A DNA stretch of 64,000 nucleotides from Alphaproteobacteria bacterium (GCA_017307285.1 JAFKFI010000071.1:1-64000), one strand, 5' to 3'; positions 15,822 through 25,394 are shown, numbered from the stretch's first letter. The notes: generated by a model from the letters alone, not told the origin. Numbers and translations: made by a program.

Positions 15822-16975
15822 CAGCTGCGCGCGGCCAGGGCGGCGAGTGCCGCGCGTGCGTCGAGTAGCGCCTGTGCCTGGGATTTCCAGCCGGCCATCG
15901 CCTGCGCGGCGGGACCGGTGAGCGCGTCGAGCGCCGACACCGCGCCGGCGAGGTCGCCCGCCTGCAGCGCGCTCCGCGCCCGCGCGATGATGCCCGAGGC
16001 GGGGTCGCCGACGATCACGTGGTCGCCTTCGCGGACGGTGACGAGGCCCTGCGCTCGGGTCCACATGCGGTCGAGAAACGGTTGGCCCTCGGTGGACGGC
16101 CGGCTGGCCTCTTCGGCGGCGCGGGCGGCCTTCGGGAAGGACAGGCGGAGCTCGGCCTCGGTCGGCGGCCGGCTGTGGGCGAAGCGGGTGAGCGAGGCGG
16201 GGGCGCCGGGCAGCTCGCCGAGCGGCTGGCCAGAATCGAGCGCGGTCTGCGCCGCCTGGATACGGCCGATCCGTCCCGCCTTGTCGGCCAGCGCGGCGAT
16301 CTGACCCGCCTCGTGCTCCACGGTGGCGAGGCGCTTGTCGATGGCGTCGACCTTGCCCGAGAGGCCGGTCAGCCCGGCGGCGTCCTGCTCCAGCTTGCCG
16401 AGGCGCTGGTCCACGGTGTCGAGCTTGTTGCCGAAATTGGTCTCCAGCCCCTGCTGTCGGTTGGCGAGCTGGTCCTCACGGCCGGCGACGGCGTCGATGC
16501 GGCTCGCCAGGCCGGCGAGATCCCCCTTGGTCGCCACGTCGCCGGGCACTTGGGGGCGTTGTTCGAGTGCGGCGATCCGCGCCTCCAGCGGGGCCAGATC
16601 CGGCGCCTGACGCTGCTCGAGGGCCGCGAGGCGTGACTCGATGGGGGCGAGATCGGGCGGGGTGCGCTTTTCCAGCGCCGCGATGCGGCTTTCCAACGGG
16701 CGCAGATCGGGCGGCCGCGGCGTTGGGCGTTGCTCCAGGGCCTGCACCCGCTGGCTCAATGCCGCGAACTCGGCCGGGTCGATAGCGGGGCGTTCCGGCA
16801 GGGTGGGGTTGCGCCATAGCCAGATGATCGCCCCGGCAAGGATGACGAAGCCGAGCAGGTAGAGCGCGGGTACTAGCGGCGTCAGGCGCTGCCAGTGCGG
16901 CGGCGCGGGGTCCGGGTTGTCGGATGGCGGCCGGGCGGGGTCCGCCGGCGGAGGCAGCGCAGGGGGTTCGTTCAT
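15821..16975 (-). CDS. COG4223/mitofilin-related coiled-coil membrane protein
   Basis: A 384-residue protein of the alphaproteobacterial COG4223 family, distantly related to mitochondrial Mic60/mitofilin, which shapes cristae; the bacterial members are linked to intracytoplasmic membrane form. A proline-rich cytoplasmic start is followed by one membrane span (LYLLGFVILAGAIIWLW, ~38-55). Next comes a run of repeated LE-S-RIAALE-R units, a heptad-like coiled coil (~75-215), and a helical C-terminal domain. The ATG at 16975 overlaps the hemD stop (ATGA). The hemD-COG4223-HemY order is conserved in alphaproteobacteria, supporting the call. Function here is inferred. Confidence 0.82.
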   Translation of the reverse strand: MNEPPALPPPADPARPPSDNPDPAPPHWQRLTPLVPALYLLGFVILAGAIIWLWRNPTLPERPAIDPAEFAALSQRVQALEQRPTPRPPDLRPLESRIAALEKRTPPDLAPIESRLAALEQRQAPDLAPLEARIAALEQRPQVPGDVATKGDLAGLASRIDAVAGREDQLANRQQGLETNFGNKLDTVDQRLGKLEQDAAGLTGLSGKVDAIDKRLATVEHEAGQIAALADKAGRIGRIQAAQTALDSGQPLGELPGAPASLTRFAHSRPPTEAELRLSFPKAARAAEEASRPSTEGQPFLDRMWTRAQGLVTVREGDHVIVGDPASGIIARARSALQAGDLAGAVSALDALTGPAAQAMAGWKSQAQALLDARAALAALAARS

Positions 16976-17676
16976 CGCAGCAGTGCGAGCATCTCGTCCT
17001 GGGTGGGCCGGGCCGCGACACGGATGGCCCGCCACGGCAGAGCCTCTAATGCCACGCAAGCCGGGCGCCCGATAGCCAGTGCCTCCACATCCGCGACGCG
17101 TGACGCCAGTCCGGCCGCGCCAACCAGAGTCACGAAAGCGCGCGCGGTCTCGGCGGAGAAGAACAGGGCCGCGCGCAGCACCTCGCCACGCAACGCCTCG
17201 ACGGCGACGACCGGCAGCGCGGCGGCGGGCGTCGCCGCGTAGACCTCGCGATGGATCACCGCGAAGCCCCACCCACGCAAATCGGCAGCGAGCCCCGCGC
17301 CTTGCCGCGCGCCGCTCGCCAGCAGCACTGGCCGGCCGGGTACCGGCAGAAGGCGCGCCGTGAGAGCGGCCAGCGCCGTGGCGTCGCCGTCGGCGCTCCT
17401 CACATCTACAAATCCCGCTTCCCGCGCTCGGCGCGCGGTGGCGTCGCCCACCGCGAACAGCTTGGTGCCATGCCATGATGCCGAGAATGCCTGGATCGAG
17501 TTGCCGCTGGTCACGAGAACCGCGCTCGTTTCGGCGGGGCTGGGCAGATCGGCGGGCCTGGCCGCGACTTCCAGAACTGGTGCGACCACCGGAACTAGGC
17601 CAAGCGCCGCCACGTGGCGGGCGGTTCCCGTTGCGCCAGGTTCAGGGCGAGTGATGAGGACGGCGTTCCGGCTCAG
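16972..17676 (-). CDS. hemD: Uroporphyrinogen-III synthase
   Basis: Cyclises hydroxymethylbilane, the product of adjacent HemC, to uroporphyrinogen III with inversion of ring D. The two-domain HemD fold is visible: LVTSGNSIQAF in domain 1 and ALFFSAETARAFVTLV in domain 2. There is no ATG at the expected start. In the correct frame the family's first strand (NAVLITRPEPGATGTA) is encoded upstream of the first GTG (17613). Reading from CTG 17676, which overlaps the hemC stop as CTGA, gives a normal 234-residue protein. The GTG would delete that strand. I annotate the CTG start as most likely but unusual. Confidence 0.85.
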   Translation of the reverse strand: MSRNAVLITRPEPGATGTARHVAALGLVPVVAPVLEVAARPADLPSPAETSAVLVTSGNSIQAFSASWHGTKLFAVGDATARRAREAGFVDVRSADGDATALAALTARLLPVPGRPVLLASGARQGAGLAADLRGWGFAVIHREVYAATPAAALPVVAVEALRGEVLRAALFFSAETARAFVTLVGAAGLASRVADVEALAIGRPACVALEALPWRAIRVAARPTQDEMLALLR

Positions 17677-18677
17677 CTGAAAATGTCCGACGGCGAATCG
17701 GCGCGCAGGCTGGCCCCGAGGTCGGCGCCGAGCCGGGCGGCGTCGGCCACTACGCCATGCACGCTGCGCTTCAGCAGAAAGGAGCCGTCGGCGCGGGCGA
17801 CGAGGCCGGTGAGGTGCAGCGTGCCGTCCGGCAGCAGCCGGGCGTAGCCACCGATCGGCGTGCGGCAGGAGCCGTCGAGCTCGGCGAGCAGCGCGCGTTC
17901 AGCAGTGGAGACCGCCTTGGCCTCCGGGTCCTCGATGGCGGCCAGCAACTCGCGCAGCTCGGTGTTGTCGGTCCGCACAGTGACGCCGACGATACCCTGG
18001 CCGGCCGAGGGCACCATCGCCTCGGGGTCGAGCACCAGCGACGCGCGCTCCGCGAGGCCGAGCCGGCGCAGACCGGCGAGGGCAAGCAATGTCGCGGCGC
18101 AATCGCCGTTCGCCACCCGGTCAAGCCGGCGCTGCACGTTGCCGCGCAGCAGGGAAATGTGCAGATCGGGCCGGGCGTGCAGGAGCTGCGCCTGACGGCG
18201 CAGCGAGGAGGTGCCGACCACGGCCCCGCCGGGCAGGGTGGCGAACGGGGCGCCGGGGTCGGGCCGCGGACAGTCGGGGCCGAGGATGAGCGTGTCGCGG
18301 GCATCCTCGCGCTTCAGGGTGCAGGCGAGCGTGATGCCGGGGGGTAGCTCGGTTTCCAGGTCCTTGAGGCTGTGCACCGCGAAATCGATCCGCCCGTCGG
18401 CCAGCGCCTCGTGAATCTCCTTGGCGAACAGCCCCTTGCCGCCGATATCGGCGAGGCGGCGGTCCTGCACGGCGTCGCCGGTGGTCCGGATCTGATGCTC
18501 CTCGAATACGTCGAGTTCACGCATCACCGGGCAGAAGCAGCTGATCCGGGCGAGGAAGGCGCGGGTCTGGACCAGCGCCAGCGGCGAGCCGCGGGTGCCG
18601 ACGCGCAGCGGCAGCCGGCCGCGATGCGGCCGCACGCTCCCGGGCGTGGTCTCTGACGGGGGCTGGGCGGAGGCCAT
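17673..18677 (-). CDS. hemC: Porphobilinogen deaminase (hydroxymethylbilane synthase)
   Basis: Polymerises four porphobilinogens into hydroxymethylbilane in the cytoplasmic haem pathway. The 334-residue protein shows [14 protein letters not shown] at the start of domain 1, [25 protein letters not shown] and [10 protein letters not shown], and the dipyrromethane cofactor cysteine in [12 protein letters not shown] 20-residue N-terminal extension rich in proline and serine is extra. The ATG is at 18677, divergent from tsaD with only 45 bases between, so promoters must overlap. hemD follows with stop/start overlap. Confidence 0.97.
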   Translation of the reverse strand: MASAQPPSETTPGSVRPHRGRLPLRVGTRGSPLALVQTRAFLARISCFCPVMRELDVFEEHQIRTTGDAVQDRRLADIGGKGLFAKEIHEALADGRIDFAVHSLKDLETELPPGITLACTLKREDARDTLILGPDCPRPDPGAPFATLPGGAVVGTSSLRRQAQLLHARPDLHISLLRGNVQRRLDRVANGDCAATLLALAGLRRLGLAERASLVLDPEAMVPSAGQGIVGVTVRTDNTELRELLAAIEDPEAKAVSTAERALLAELDGSCRTPIGGYARLLPDGTLHLTGLVARADGSFLLKRSVHGVVADAARLGADLGASLRADSPSDIFS

Positions 18678-18722
18678 GCACGTGTCCTATTACCCGATCC
18701 CGCCGAAGGAAAGCCGAATCGA

Positions 18723-19769
18723 ATGAGTAGCGGCCCGGTCCTGGGCATCGAAAGCTCCTGCGATGAGACTGCTGCTGCCGTGCTCGACGGCGGCGGGCGT
18801 GTGCTCGCCGAGGCGGTGCTGAGCCAAACCGGGGAGCACGCGCCCTATGGTGGCGTCGTCCCGGAGATCGCGGCGCGGGCACATCTCGCGCATCTTCCCG
18901 GCCTGGTGCGAGCGGTGATGGATCAGGCCGGGCTCGACTTCGCGGCGCTGAGCGGCGTGGCGGCGAGTGCCGGGCCGGGGCTGATCGGCGGGCTGATCGT
19001 CGGCAGCGGGCTCGCCAAGGGCATCGCCATCGCCCAAGGACTGCCCTTCGTCGCGGTAAACCATCTGGAAGCGCACGCGCTCACCGCGCGGCTGCCGGGC
19101 CTGGTGACGGGCGGGGCACCGTTTCCCTACCTGTTGCTGCTGGTCTCCGGCGGGCATTGCCAGTGCGTAGCCGTGGAGGGTGTGGGACGCCACCGGCGGC
19201 TCGGCGGCACGGTGGACGACGCGGCCGGCGAGGCATTCGACAAGGTGGCAAAGCTGCTCGGCCTGCCCTGGCCGGGCGGCCCGGCGCTGGAGCGTCTGGC
19301 GGTCTCGGGCGATCCCGCCCGCTACAGCTTTCCGCGCCCGATGCTCGGCCGGCCCGGCTGCGATTTCAGCTTTTCCGGATTGAAAACCGCGGTGTCGCTG
19401 GAGGTCGGGCGCCACGGGGCAGGGGCGCTCGACGGGCAGGCGGCGGCGGACATCGCCGCCTCGTTCCAGCGCGCGGTGGCGGAGACGTTGGCCGACCGGG
19501 CTGGGAACGCGATGGCGATGTTCCCGGAGGCCAAGCTGCTGGTGATCGCCGGGGGTGTGGCGGCGAATGGCGCGGTTCGCGCGGCGCTGGAGGAAGCGGC
19601 GGCCGCGCGCGGCGTCCGGCTGGTCGCGCCGCCGGTGCGGCTTTGCACCGACAACGCGGTCATGGTGGCCTGGGCGGGCATCGAGCGGCTGCGGCTGGGC
19701 TGGTCCGACCCGCTCGGGTTCGCGCCGCGTCCGCGGTGGCCGTTGGATGCCGTGGATATGAGGCCTTGA
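18723..19769 (+). CDS. tsaD: tRNA threonylcarbamoyladenosine synthase catalytic subunit TsaD
   Basis: Transfers the threonylcarbamoyl group to A37 of ANN-decoding tRNAs (t6A), with TsaB, TsaC and TsaE. The 348-residue protein begins [19 protein letters not shown] and carries the metal-binding histidines in [10 protein letters not shown], plus the family motifs [25 protein letters not shown] and the C-terminal [12 protein letters not shown]. It makes the substrate modified by MtaB at 2.0 kb. Divergent from hemC. A palindromic repeat separates it from rlmJ downstream. Confidence 0.98.
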   Translation: MSSGPVLGIESSCDETAAAVLDGGGRVLAEAVLSQTGEHAPYGGVVPEIAARAHLAHLPGLVRAVMDQAGLDFAALSGVAASAGPGLIGGLIVGSGLAKGIAIAQGLPFVAVNHLEAHALTARLPGLVTGGAPFPYLLLLVSGGHCQCVAVEGVGRHRRLGGTVDDAAGEAFDKVAKLLGLPWPGGPALERLAVSGDPARYSFPRPMLGRPGCDFSFSGLKTAVSLEVGRHGAGALDGQAAADIAASFQRAVAETLADRAGNAMAMFPEAKLLVIAGGVAANGAVRAALEEAAAARGVRLVAPPVRLCTDNAVMVAWAGIERLRLGWSDPLGFAPRPRWPLDAVDMRP

Positions 19770-19773
19770 GGCA

Positions 19774-19850
19774 CCCCTCACCCAACCCTCTCCCAAAGGG
19801 AGAGGGCTTTTCTGCTCCCTCTCCCTGTGGGAGAGGGTTGGGGTGAGGGG
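19774..19850. repeat. Dispersed palindromic repeat, copy B (full length)
   Basis: Left arm CCCCTCACCCAACCCTCTCC (from 19774) and right arm GGGAGAGGGTTGGGGTGAGG (from 19829) form a nearly perfect long inverted repeat of 77 bases, with inner short hairpins. It starts four bases after the tsaD stop and ends six bases before the rlmJ start codon, so the GAGGGG end of the element serves as the rlmJ ribosome-binding site. Copies A (14441) and C (42791) share the same arms. Confidence 0.88.
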
Positions 19851-19856
19851 ATTGCC

Positions 19857-20675
19857 GTGAACTACCGGCACGCCTTCCACGCCGGCAACGCGGGCGACTG
19901 CCTCAAGCACGCTCTGCTGGTCTCAATGCTCCGAGCCCTGGCGCGAAAGGACGCGGCGTTCGCCGTGCTCGACACCCATGCCGGAGCGGGGCGCTACGAT
20001 CTCGCCTCCGGCCCTGCCGAGCGCACCGGCGAGTGGCGTTCCGGCATAGCCCGGCTGCTCGACGATCCGCCGGAGGCATTGCGCGACTATGTGGAAACGG
20101 TACGTTCGCTCGGCCTTTATCCCGGTTCGCCCGCGCTGATCCGCGCTCTCTTGCGCCCTCAGGACCGGCTGGCTTGCTGCGAGCTGCACCCCGAGGACGC
20201 CGGCGAACTGCGCCGGCTGTTCGCGCGCGACCGGCAGGTGGCCGTGCATCACCGCGATGGCTGGGAGGCGCTGGGCGCGCTGCTGCCGCCGGCCGAGCGG
20301 CGCGGGCTGGTGCTGATCGACCCGCCCTACGAGGCACCCGGCGAGTTCGATCGGGTCGTCGCCGGCCTTCGTGCCGCGCAGGCCAAGTTCCCCACCGGGG
20401 TCTACGCCGCTTGGTATCCGATCAAGCACCGTGCCCCGGTGCGTGCCTTCCACGCCGCGCTGCGCGAAAGTGGGCTGCGCGACATCGTGGCCGCCGAGTT
20501 GCTGCTGCGCGAACCGCTCGACCCGGCGCGGCTCAATGGCAGCGGACTTGTGGTGGTCAACCCACCGTGGCGCTTCGAGGCGGAGGCCGAGCCAATCCTC
20601 GCGGCGCTGCTCGACCGGCTCGGCGAACGCGAGCCCGGCGAGGGCACGGCACTCGCGCGGATCGCCGATGAGTAG
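19857..20675 (+). CDS. rlmJ: 23S rRNA (adenine2030-N6)-methyltransferase RlmJ
   Basis: Methylates A2030 of 23S rRNA. The 272-residue protein starts with the family signature NYRHAFHAGNAGDCLKHALL and contains LDTHAGAGRYDL (SAM-binding) and the catalytic DPPYE in RGLVLIDPPYEAPGEF. It ends in the family motif GSGLVVVNPPW. The start is GTG 19857; the Shine-Dalgarno GAGGGG, seven bases upstream, is part of the palindromic repeat. The end overlaps gpsA by eight bases, so the two are coupled. Confidence 0.95.
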   Translation: MNYRHAFHAGNAGDCLKHALLVSMLRALARKDAAFAVLDTHAGAGRYDLASGPAERTGEWRSGIARLLDDPPEALRDYVETVRSLGLYPGSPALIRALLRPQDRLACCELHPEDAGELRRLFARDRQVAVHHRDGWEALGALLPPAERRGLVLIDPPYEAPGEFDRVVAGLRAAQAKFPTGVYAAWYPIKHRAPVRAFHAALRESGLRDIVAAELLLREPLDPARLNGSGLVVVNPPWRFEAEAEPILAALLDRLGEREPGEGTALARIADE

Positions 20676-21630
20676 CGTCGCGGTCCTCGGCGCGGGAGCG
20701 TGGGGCACCGCGCTGGCGTTGCAGGCGGCGCGTGCGGGATGCGCCGTGACCCTGATCCCACGCAGCTCCGCCCGCGCCGCGGAGATGGCCCGCTCCCGGG
20801 CCAATCCCCGTCTGCCGGGCATCGTGTTGCCCGACGCCGTCATGCCGGCCAGCGCGGTTCCCGGCGATGCCGACGCGATCCTGCTGGTCCCGCCGCTGCA
20901 GCATCTGCGCGAGATCGCCGCCAGTCTGCCGTCGGGCAACACGCCGCTTGTGGTCTGCGCCAAGGGCATCGAGGGGGGCACCCAGAGATTGCCACTGGAG
21001 ATCGTGGCCGAGTTGCACCCCGGCCGGCCCGCTGCGTTCCTGACCGGGCCGAACTTCGCCCATGAAGTCGCCGCCGGGCAGCCCGCCGCGTCAGTGCTCG
21101 CCGCCGCCGATCCCACCCTGCGGGCGCGGCTCGCCGGGCTGCTGGCCACGCCCGAGTTCCGCCTCTACGGCAACGAGGACGCCGTGGGGGCCCAGGTCGG
21201 AGGAGCGGCCAAGAACGTCATCGCCATTGCGGCCGGTGCCGTGATTGGCGCGGGGCTTGGCGAGAACGCGCGGGCGGCGCTGATCACTCGCGGGCTCGCT
21301 GAACTTAGCCGCGCGGCGGAGGCACTCGGTGGGCGGGCCGAGACGGTGATGGGGCTTTCGGGGCTCGGCGATTTGCTGCTCACCTGCACGGGCGCGTCGA
21401 GCCGCAATTTTTCCCTGGGCCTGGCGCTCGGCCGGGGCGAGCGTCTGTCCGACGTGCTGGCCGCGCGCAGCACCGTCACCGAAGGCGTGGCGACGGCGCC
21501 CGCGCTAGTGGCGCGTGCCGCTGGCGTCGATCTGCCGGTGTGTCGCGCCGTTGCGGCGTTGCTGGCCGGGGAGACGACATTGCGGGCGGCGATCGCGGAG
21601 TTGCTTGCTCGGCCGCGACGCGATGAGTAA
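20668..21630 (+). CDS. gpsA: Glycerol-3-phosphate dehydrogenase [NAD(P)+]
   Basis: Reduces dihydroxyacetone phosphate to sn-glycerol 3-phosphate, the backbone of membrane phospholipids. The 320-residue cytoplasmic protein has the Rossmann motif VAVLGAGAWGTALA (~4-17), the FLTGPNFAHEVAAGQP loop, the catalytic lysine region GGAAKNVIAIAAG and the substrate motif GLSGLGDLLLTCT, plus SRNF. The ATG lies inside the last codons of rlmJ. tsaD-rlmJ-gpsA is read in one direction and murJ follows 27 bases later. Confidence 0.96.
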   Translation: MSSVAVLGAGAWGTALALQAARAGCAVTLIPRSSARAAEMARSRANPRLPGIVLPDAVMPASAVPGDADAILLVPPLQHLREIAASLPSGNTPLVVCAKGIEGGTQRLPLEIVAELHPGRPAAFLTGPNFAHEVAAGQPAASVLAAADPTLRARLAGLLATPEFRLYGNEDAVGAQVGGAAKNVIAIAAGAVIGAGLGENARAALITRGLAELSRAAEALGGRAETVMGLSGLGDLLLTCTGASSRNFSLGLALGRGERLSDVLAARSTVTEGVATAPALVARAAGVDLPVCRAVAALLAGETTLRAAIAELLARPRRDE

Positions 21631-21657
21631 CGGGATGCGCGTGACACAAGGAGAACC

Positions 21658-23214
21658 ATGCTCCGAGGCGTTCTGACGGTCGGCGGCTGGACGATGGCCA
21701 GCCGCATACTGGGTTTCGCCCGCGACATGATGATCGCGGCGCTGCTCGGCGCGGGGCCGGTGGCGGATGCGTTCTTCGTTGCGCTGAAGCTGCCCAATCT
21801 GTTCCGCCGGCTGTTCGGCGAGGGCGCGTTCAACGCCGCCTTCGTCCCCGCCTTCTCCGGGATGCTGGCGACCGAGGGACCGGACGCGGCACGCCGCTTC
21901 GCCGTCGAGGCGTTCAGCGTCATGACCTTCTGGCTCGGCGCGCTCACGATTCTCGGTGAGCTGTTCATGCCGCAGATGATGGCGGTGCTGGCCCCCGGCT
22001 TTCAGGCGACACCGGAAAAATTCGCGTTGGCCGTGGAGCTGTCGCGGATCACCTTTCCCTATCTCATCCTGATCTGTCTCGCGGCACTTCTCTCCGGCGT
22101 GCTGAACGGGCTCGACCGCTTCACCGCCGCGGCGGCGTCCTACCTGCTGTTCAACGCCATCTCGATCGCCGCGATGATCTGGCTCACGCCCTATGTGCCG
22201 ACGGTCGGTCATGCGCTGTCCTGGGGCGTCACCGCGTCGGGGGTGGTGCAGTTGGCACTTCTCATGTGGGCGACCTCGCGCGCCGGAATGCCGATGCGGA
22301 TTCCGCGCCCGCGCCTCACGCCGCAGATGCGCGTGCTGCTGCGGCGCATGGCGCCGGGGCTGGTCGGCGCGGGCGTCACGCAGCTCAACCTCGCGGTCGA
22401 TGTCATCATCGCCAGCCTGCTGCCGGCGGGCACGGTCTCGCTGCTGTACTATGCCGACCGGGTGAACCAGCTGCCTCTCGGCGTGATCGGCACCGCCGTC
22501 GGCACCGCGATGCTGCCGCTGCTGTCGCGACAGGTGCGCGCGGGCGAAGCCACAGCGGCGCGCGGCACGCTGAACCGGGCGCTGGAATACGCGCTATTCC
22601 TGACTTTGCCAGCGGCGATGGCACTGGCCGTCGCGGCCTATCCGATCATGTGGGTGCTGTTCGGGCGCGGCGCCTTCGATGCGGAGAGTGCGCGGCTTTC
22701 GTCGCAGGCGCTGGCGGCTTACGCGCTCGGGCTGCCCGCCTTCGTCGTGGTGAAGGTGCTCGCCCCCGGCTTCTTCGCGCGCGGCGATACGTCGACCCCG
22801 GTGAAGATCGGCGTCTGCGCCGTGGCGCTGAACCTGGCACTCAATCTCGCCTTCATGGTGCCGCTGCGCCATGTCGGGCCGGCGCTCGCGACCAGCCTCG
22901 CGGCGATCTTCAATGTCGGCTGGCTCGCAGTCGCTCTGCACCGACGCGGTCATCTGCAGCTCGACCCGCAGATCCGGCGTCGCTTGCCGCGCATGGTGCT
23001 CGCGGCGGTCGCGATGGCGGCGGTGCTGTATTTCGCCGACGGCCCGTTGTTCGCGGCGGCGCAAGCGGGTCGCGGCCTGAAATGGGCGGCCCTCGCGCTG
23101 CTCGTCACGCTCGGCTTCGCTGCCTACGCGATTGCCGGCCAGCTCTCCGGCGCGTTCGACGTGCGCGATCTCGGGCGCCTGCTACCCGGCCGACTCCGCC
23201 GTGTCAGACCCTAA
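21658..23214 (+). CDS. murJ: Lipid II flippase MurJ
   Basis: Flips the peptidoglycan precursor lipid II across the inner membrane. The 518-residue MOP-superfamily protein has about 13-14 membrane spans. It carries the family signatures SRILGFARDMMIAALLGAGP near the start, DAFFVALKLPNLFRRLFGEG in the first loop and YYADRVNQLPLGVIGTAVG mid-protein. The ATG at 21658 has an AAGGAG site five bases upstream. Its 3' end overlaps the convergent glgX gene by 11 bases. Cell-wall partners PBP1A and AmiC are encoded at 35-38 kb. Confidence 0.97.
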   Translation: MLRGVLTVGGWTMASRILGFARDMMIAALLGAGPVADAFFVALKLPNLFRRLFGEGAFNAAFVPAFSGMLATEGPDAARRFAVEAFSVMTFWLGALTILGELFMPQMMAVLAPGFQATPEKFALAVELSRITFPYLILICLAALLSGVLNGLDRFTAAAASYLLFNAISIAAMIWLTPYVPTVGHALSWGVTASGVVQLALLMWATSRAGMPMRIPRPRLTPQMRVLLRRMAPGLVGAGVTQLNLAVDVIIASLLPAGTVSLLYYADRVNQLPLGVIGTAVGTAMLPLLSRQVRAGEATAARGTLNRALEYALFLTLPAAMALAVAAYPIMWVLFGRGAFDAESARLSSQALAAYALGLPAFVVVKVLAPGFFARGDTSTPVKIGVCAVALNLALNLAFMVPLRHVGPALATSLAAIFNVGWLAVALHRRGHLQLDPQIRRRLPRMVLAAVAMAAVLYFADGPLFAAAQAGRGLKWAALALLVTLGFAAYAIAGQLSGAFDVRDLGRLLPGRLRRVRP

Positions 23215-25321
23215 GGCGGAACAGCACGGTCGAGCGGCCTGTCACCTCGTAGGTGTCGCCCACATCGAATGATTCGTTCCGCGCTTCCGGCGCGTTGGTG
23301 TCGAACAGCAGCGACCAGTGACGGATGCCGGCGCATTCCGGCATGGTGAACTCCACCACGTCGTGATGCGCGTTCAGCACCCACAGCAATGTCTCGGCGG
23401 TGCCCGGCCGGCGTATGCCGGTGGCCTGCGCGCGGCCGTCCATCATCATGCCGAAGCAGCGCATCATGCCATCGTCCCAGTCCTCGGGCTTCATCTCCTC
23501 GCCGGTCGCGTTGATCCAGCTCACGTCCTTGACGCCGAGCTCTTCGTTGTATTCGCCGGTGAAGAAGCGGGCGCGGTTGAGGATCGGATAGTTCTGCCGG
23601 ATGCGGATCAGCCGTCGGGTGAACTCGACCAGGGCGCGGCCCTCGGGCGACACGTCCCAGTTCACCCAGCTGATTTCGTTGTCCTGCGCGTAGGCGTTGT
23701 TGTTGCCGCCCTGGGTACGACCGAACTCGTCGCCGGCGAGCAGCATCGGCGTGCCCTGCGCGAGCAGCAGGGTCGCCAGCATGTTGCGCTTCTGGCGTTC
23801 GCGGAGCTCGATGATCTCCGGGTCGTCGGTCGGCCCCTCGACGCCGTGATTCCATGAGCGGTTGTCGGAATGGCCGTCGCGGTTGTCCTCGCCGTTGGCC
23901 TCGTTGTGCTTGTCGTCGTAGCTCACCGTGTCGTTGAGCGTGAAACCGTCATGCGCGGTGATGAAGTTCACGCTGGCCCACGGCTTGCGCCCGCGCTTGT
24001 TGAACAGGTCGGCCGAGGCGGAGAGGCAGGCGGCGAGCTTCGAGGCCTCGCCCTCGTCACCCTTCCAGAACGCCCGCGTGGTGTCGCGGAAGCGGTCGTT
24101 CCACTCGGCCCAGCCCGGCGGGAACTGGCCGACCTGATAGCCGCCCGGCCCAATGTCCCACGGCTCGGCGATCAGCTTGACGGAGGAGAGCACCGGGTCC
24201 TGCCGGCAGCTGTCGAGGAAGCCGCCGCCCTCGTCGAAGCCGTCCGGCTCGCGCCCGAGGATGGTCGCGAGATCGAAGCGGAAGCCGTCGACATGCATCT
24301 CCTGCACCCAGTAGCGCAGGCTGTCCGTCACCATCTGCAGCACGCGCGGGTGCGACAGGTTGACCGTGTTCCCGGTACCCGTGTCGTTGATGTAGTAGCG
24401 CCGCTGGTCCGGGATCAGGCGGTAGTACGAGGCGTTGTCGATGCCCTTGTAGGACAGGGTGGGGCCGCGCTCGTTGCCCTCGGCGGTGTGGTTGTACACC
24501 ACGTCGAGGATGACCTCGATGTGTGCGGCGTGCAGGTGCGCCACCATCGCCTTGAACTCGCCGGTGGAGTTGCTCGCGGAGTAGCGCAGATCGGGCGCGA
24601 AGAAGCCGATCGTGTTGTAGCCCCAGTAGTTGGTCAGCCCCTTGTCGAGCAGCAGGCTGTCGTTGATGAAGCTGTGGATCGGCAGCAGCTCGACCGAGGT
24701 GACGCCAAGGGCGCGGAGGTAGTCTACCACCTCCTTGACGGCGAGGCCGGCGAAGGTGCCACGCAGCTCCTCTGGCACGGCCGGGTGCAGCTTGGTGAAG
24801 CCGCGGACATGCGTCTCGTAGAAGATCGTGCGCTCCCACGGCACGCGCGGCGACTGGTCGCGCCCCCAGGTGAAAGCCGGGTCCGTCACTCGGCATTTTG
24901 GCATCAGCTTCGCGCTGTCGCGCTCGTCGAACGTCAGGTCGTCCTCGGTTTCGAGCTGGTAACCGAACACTTCGGGACCCCATGTGAGCTGCCCGACATG
25001 GCCCTTCGCGTAGGGGTCGAGGAGCAGCTTGTTCGGGTTGAAGCGGTGGCCGTTCTCCGGCTCGTACGGACCATGCACGCGGTAGCCGTAGACGGTGGGC
25101 GGGCGCGCGTCGGGCAGGTAGCCGTGCCACACCTCGTCGGTGAACTCGGGCAATTCGATGCGTTCGAGCTCGGTCTCGCCAGTGGCGTCGAACAGACACA
25201 GCTCGACTTTCGTTGCGTTGGCCGAGAACAGCGCGAAATTGACCCCAAGTCCGTCCCAGGTCGCCCCCAGCGGATAGGGCAAGCCCTCGGTGATGCGCGT
25301 CTTTGGGACACTGACGGACAT
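23204..25321 (-). CDS. glgX: Glycogen debranching enzyme GlgX (isoamylase type)
   Basis: Hydrolyses alpha-1,6 branches of glycogen limit dextrins in the cytoplasm. The 705-residue protein has an N-terminal CBM48 domain (LPYPLGATWDGLGVNFALFS, ~10-110) and a GH13 catalytic barrel. It shows GFRFDLATILGRE (nucleophile aspartate), LIAEPWDIGPGGYQ (acid/base glutamate) and ITAHDGFTL (third acid), followed by GDEFGRTQGGNNNAY typical of GlgX. The ATG at 25321 begins MSVSVPKTRITEG; upstream in-frame sequence is not conserved in character. Tail-to-tail overlap with murJ. No other glycogen genes lie nearby. Confidence 0.95.
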   Translation of the reverse strand: MSVSVPKTRITEGLPYPLGATWDGLGVNFALFSANATKVELCLFDATGETELERIELPEFTDEVWHGYLPDARPPTVYGYRVHGPYEPENGHRFNPNKLLLDPYAKGHVGQLTWGPEVFGYQLETEDDLTFDERDSAKLMPKCRVTDPAFTWGRDQSPRVPWERTIFYETHVRGFTKLHPAVPEELRGTFAGLAVKEVVDYLRALGVTSVELLPIHSFINDSLLLDKGLTNYWGYNTIGFFAPDLRYSASNSTGEFKAMVAHLHAAHIEVILDVVYNHTAEGNERGPTLSYKGIDNASYYRLIPDQRRYYINDTGTGNTVNLSHPRVLQMVTDSLRYWVQEMHVDGFRFDLATILGREPDGFDEGGGFLDSCRQDPVLSSVKLIAEPWDIGPGGYQVGQFPPGWAEWNDRFRDTTRAFWKGDEGEASKLAACLSASADLFNKRGRKPWASVNFITAHDGFTLNDTVSYDDKHNEANGEDNRDGHSDNRSWNHGVEGPTDDPEIIELRERQKRNMLATLLLAQGTPMLLAGDEFGRTQGGNNNAYAQDNEISWVNWDVSPEGRALVEFTRRLIRIRQNYPILNRARFFTGEYNEELGVKDVSWINATGEEMKPEDWDDGMMRCFGMMMDGRAQATGIRRPGTAETLLWVLNAHHDVVEFTMPECAGIRHWSLLFDTNAPEARNESFDVGDTYEVTGRSTVLFRLRV

Positions 25322-25394
25322 GCGCGCGATCTCCAGCTTTGTCGGTTGCCGTCGTTTAATGCGGCGCATCCGCTCCGGTTGCCAGCGCGGAAAG

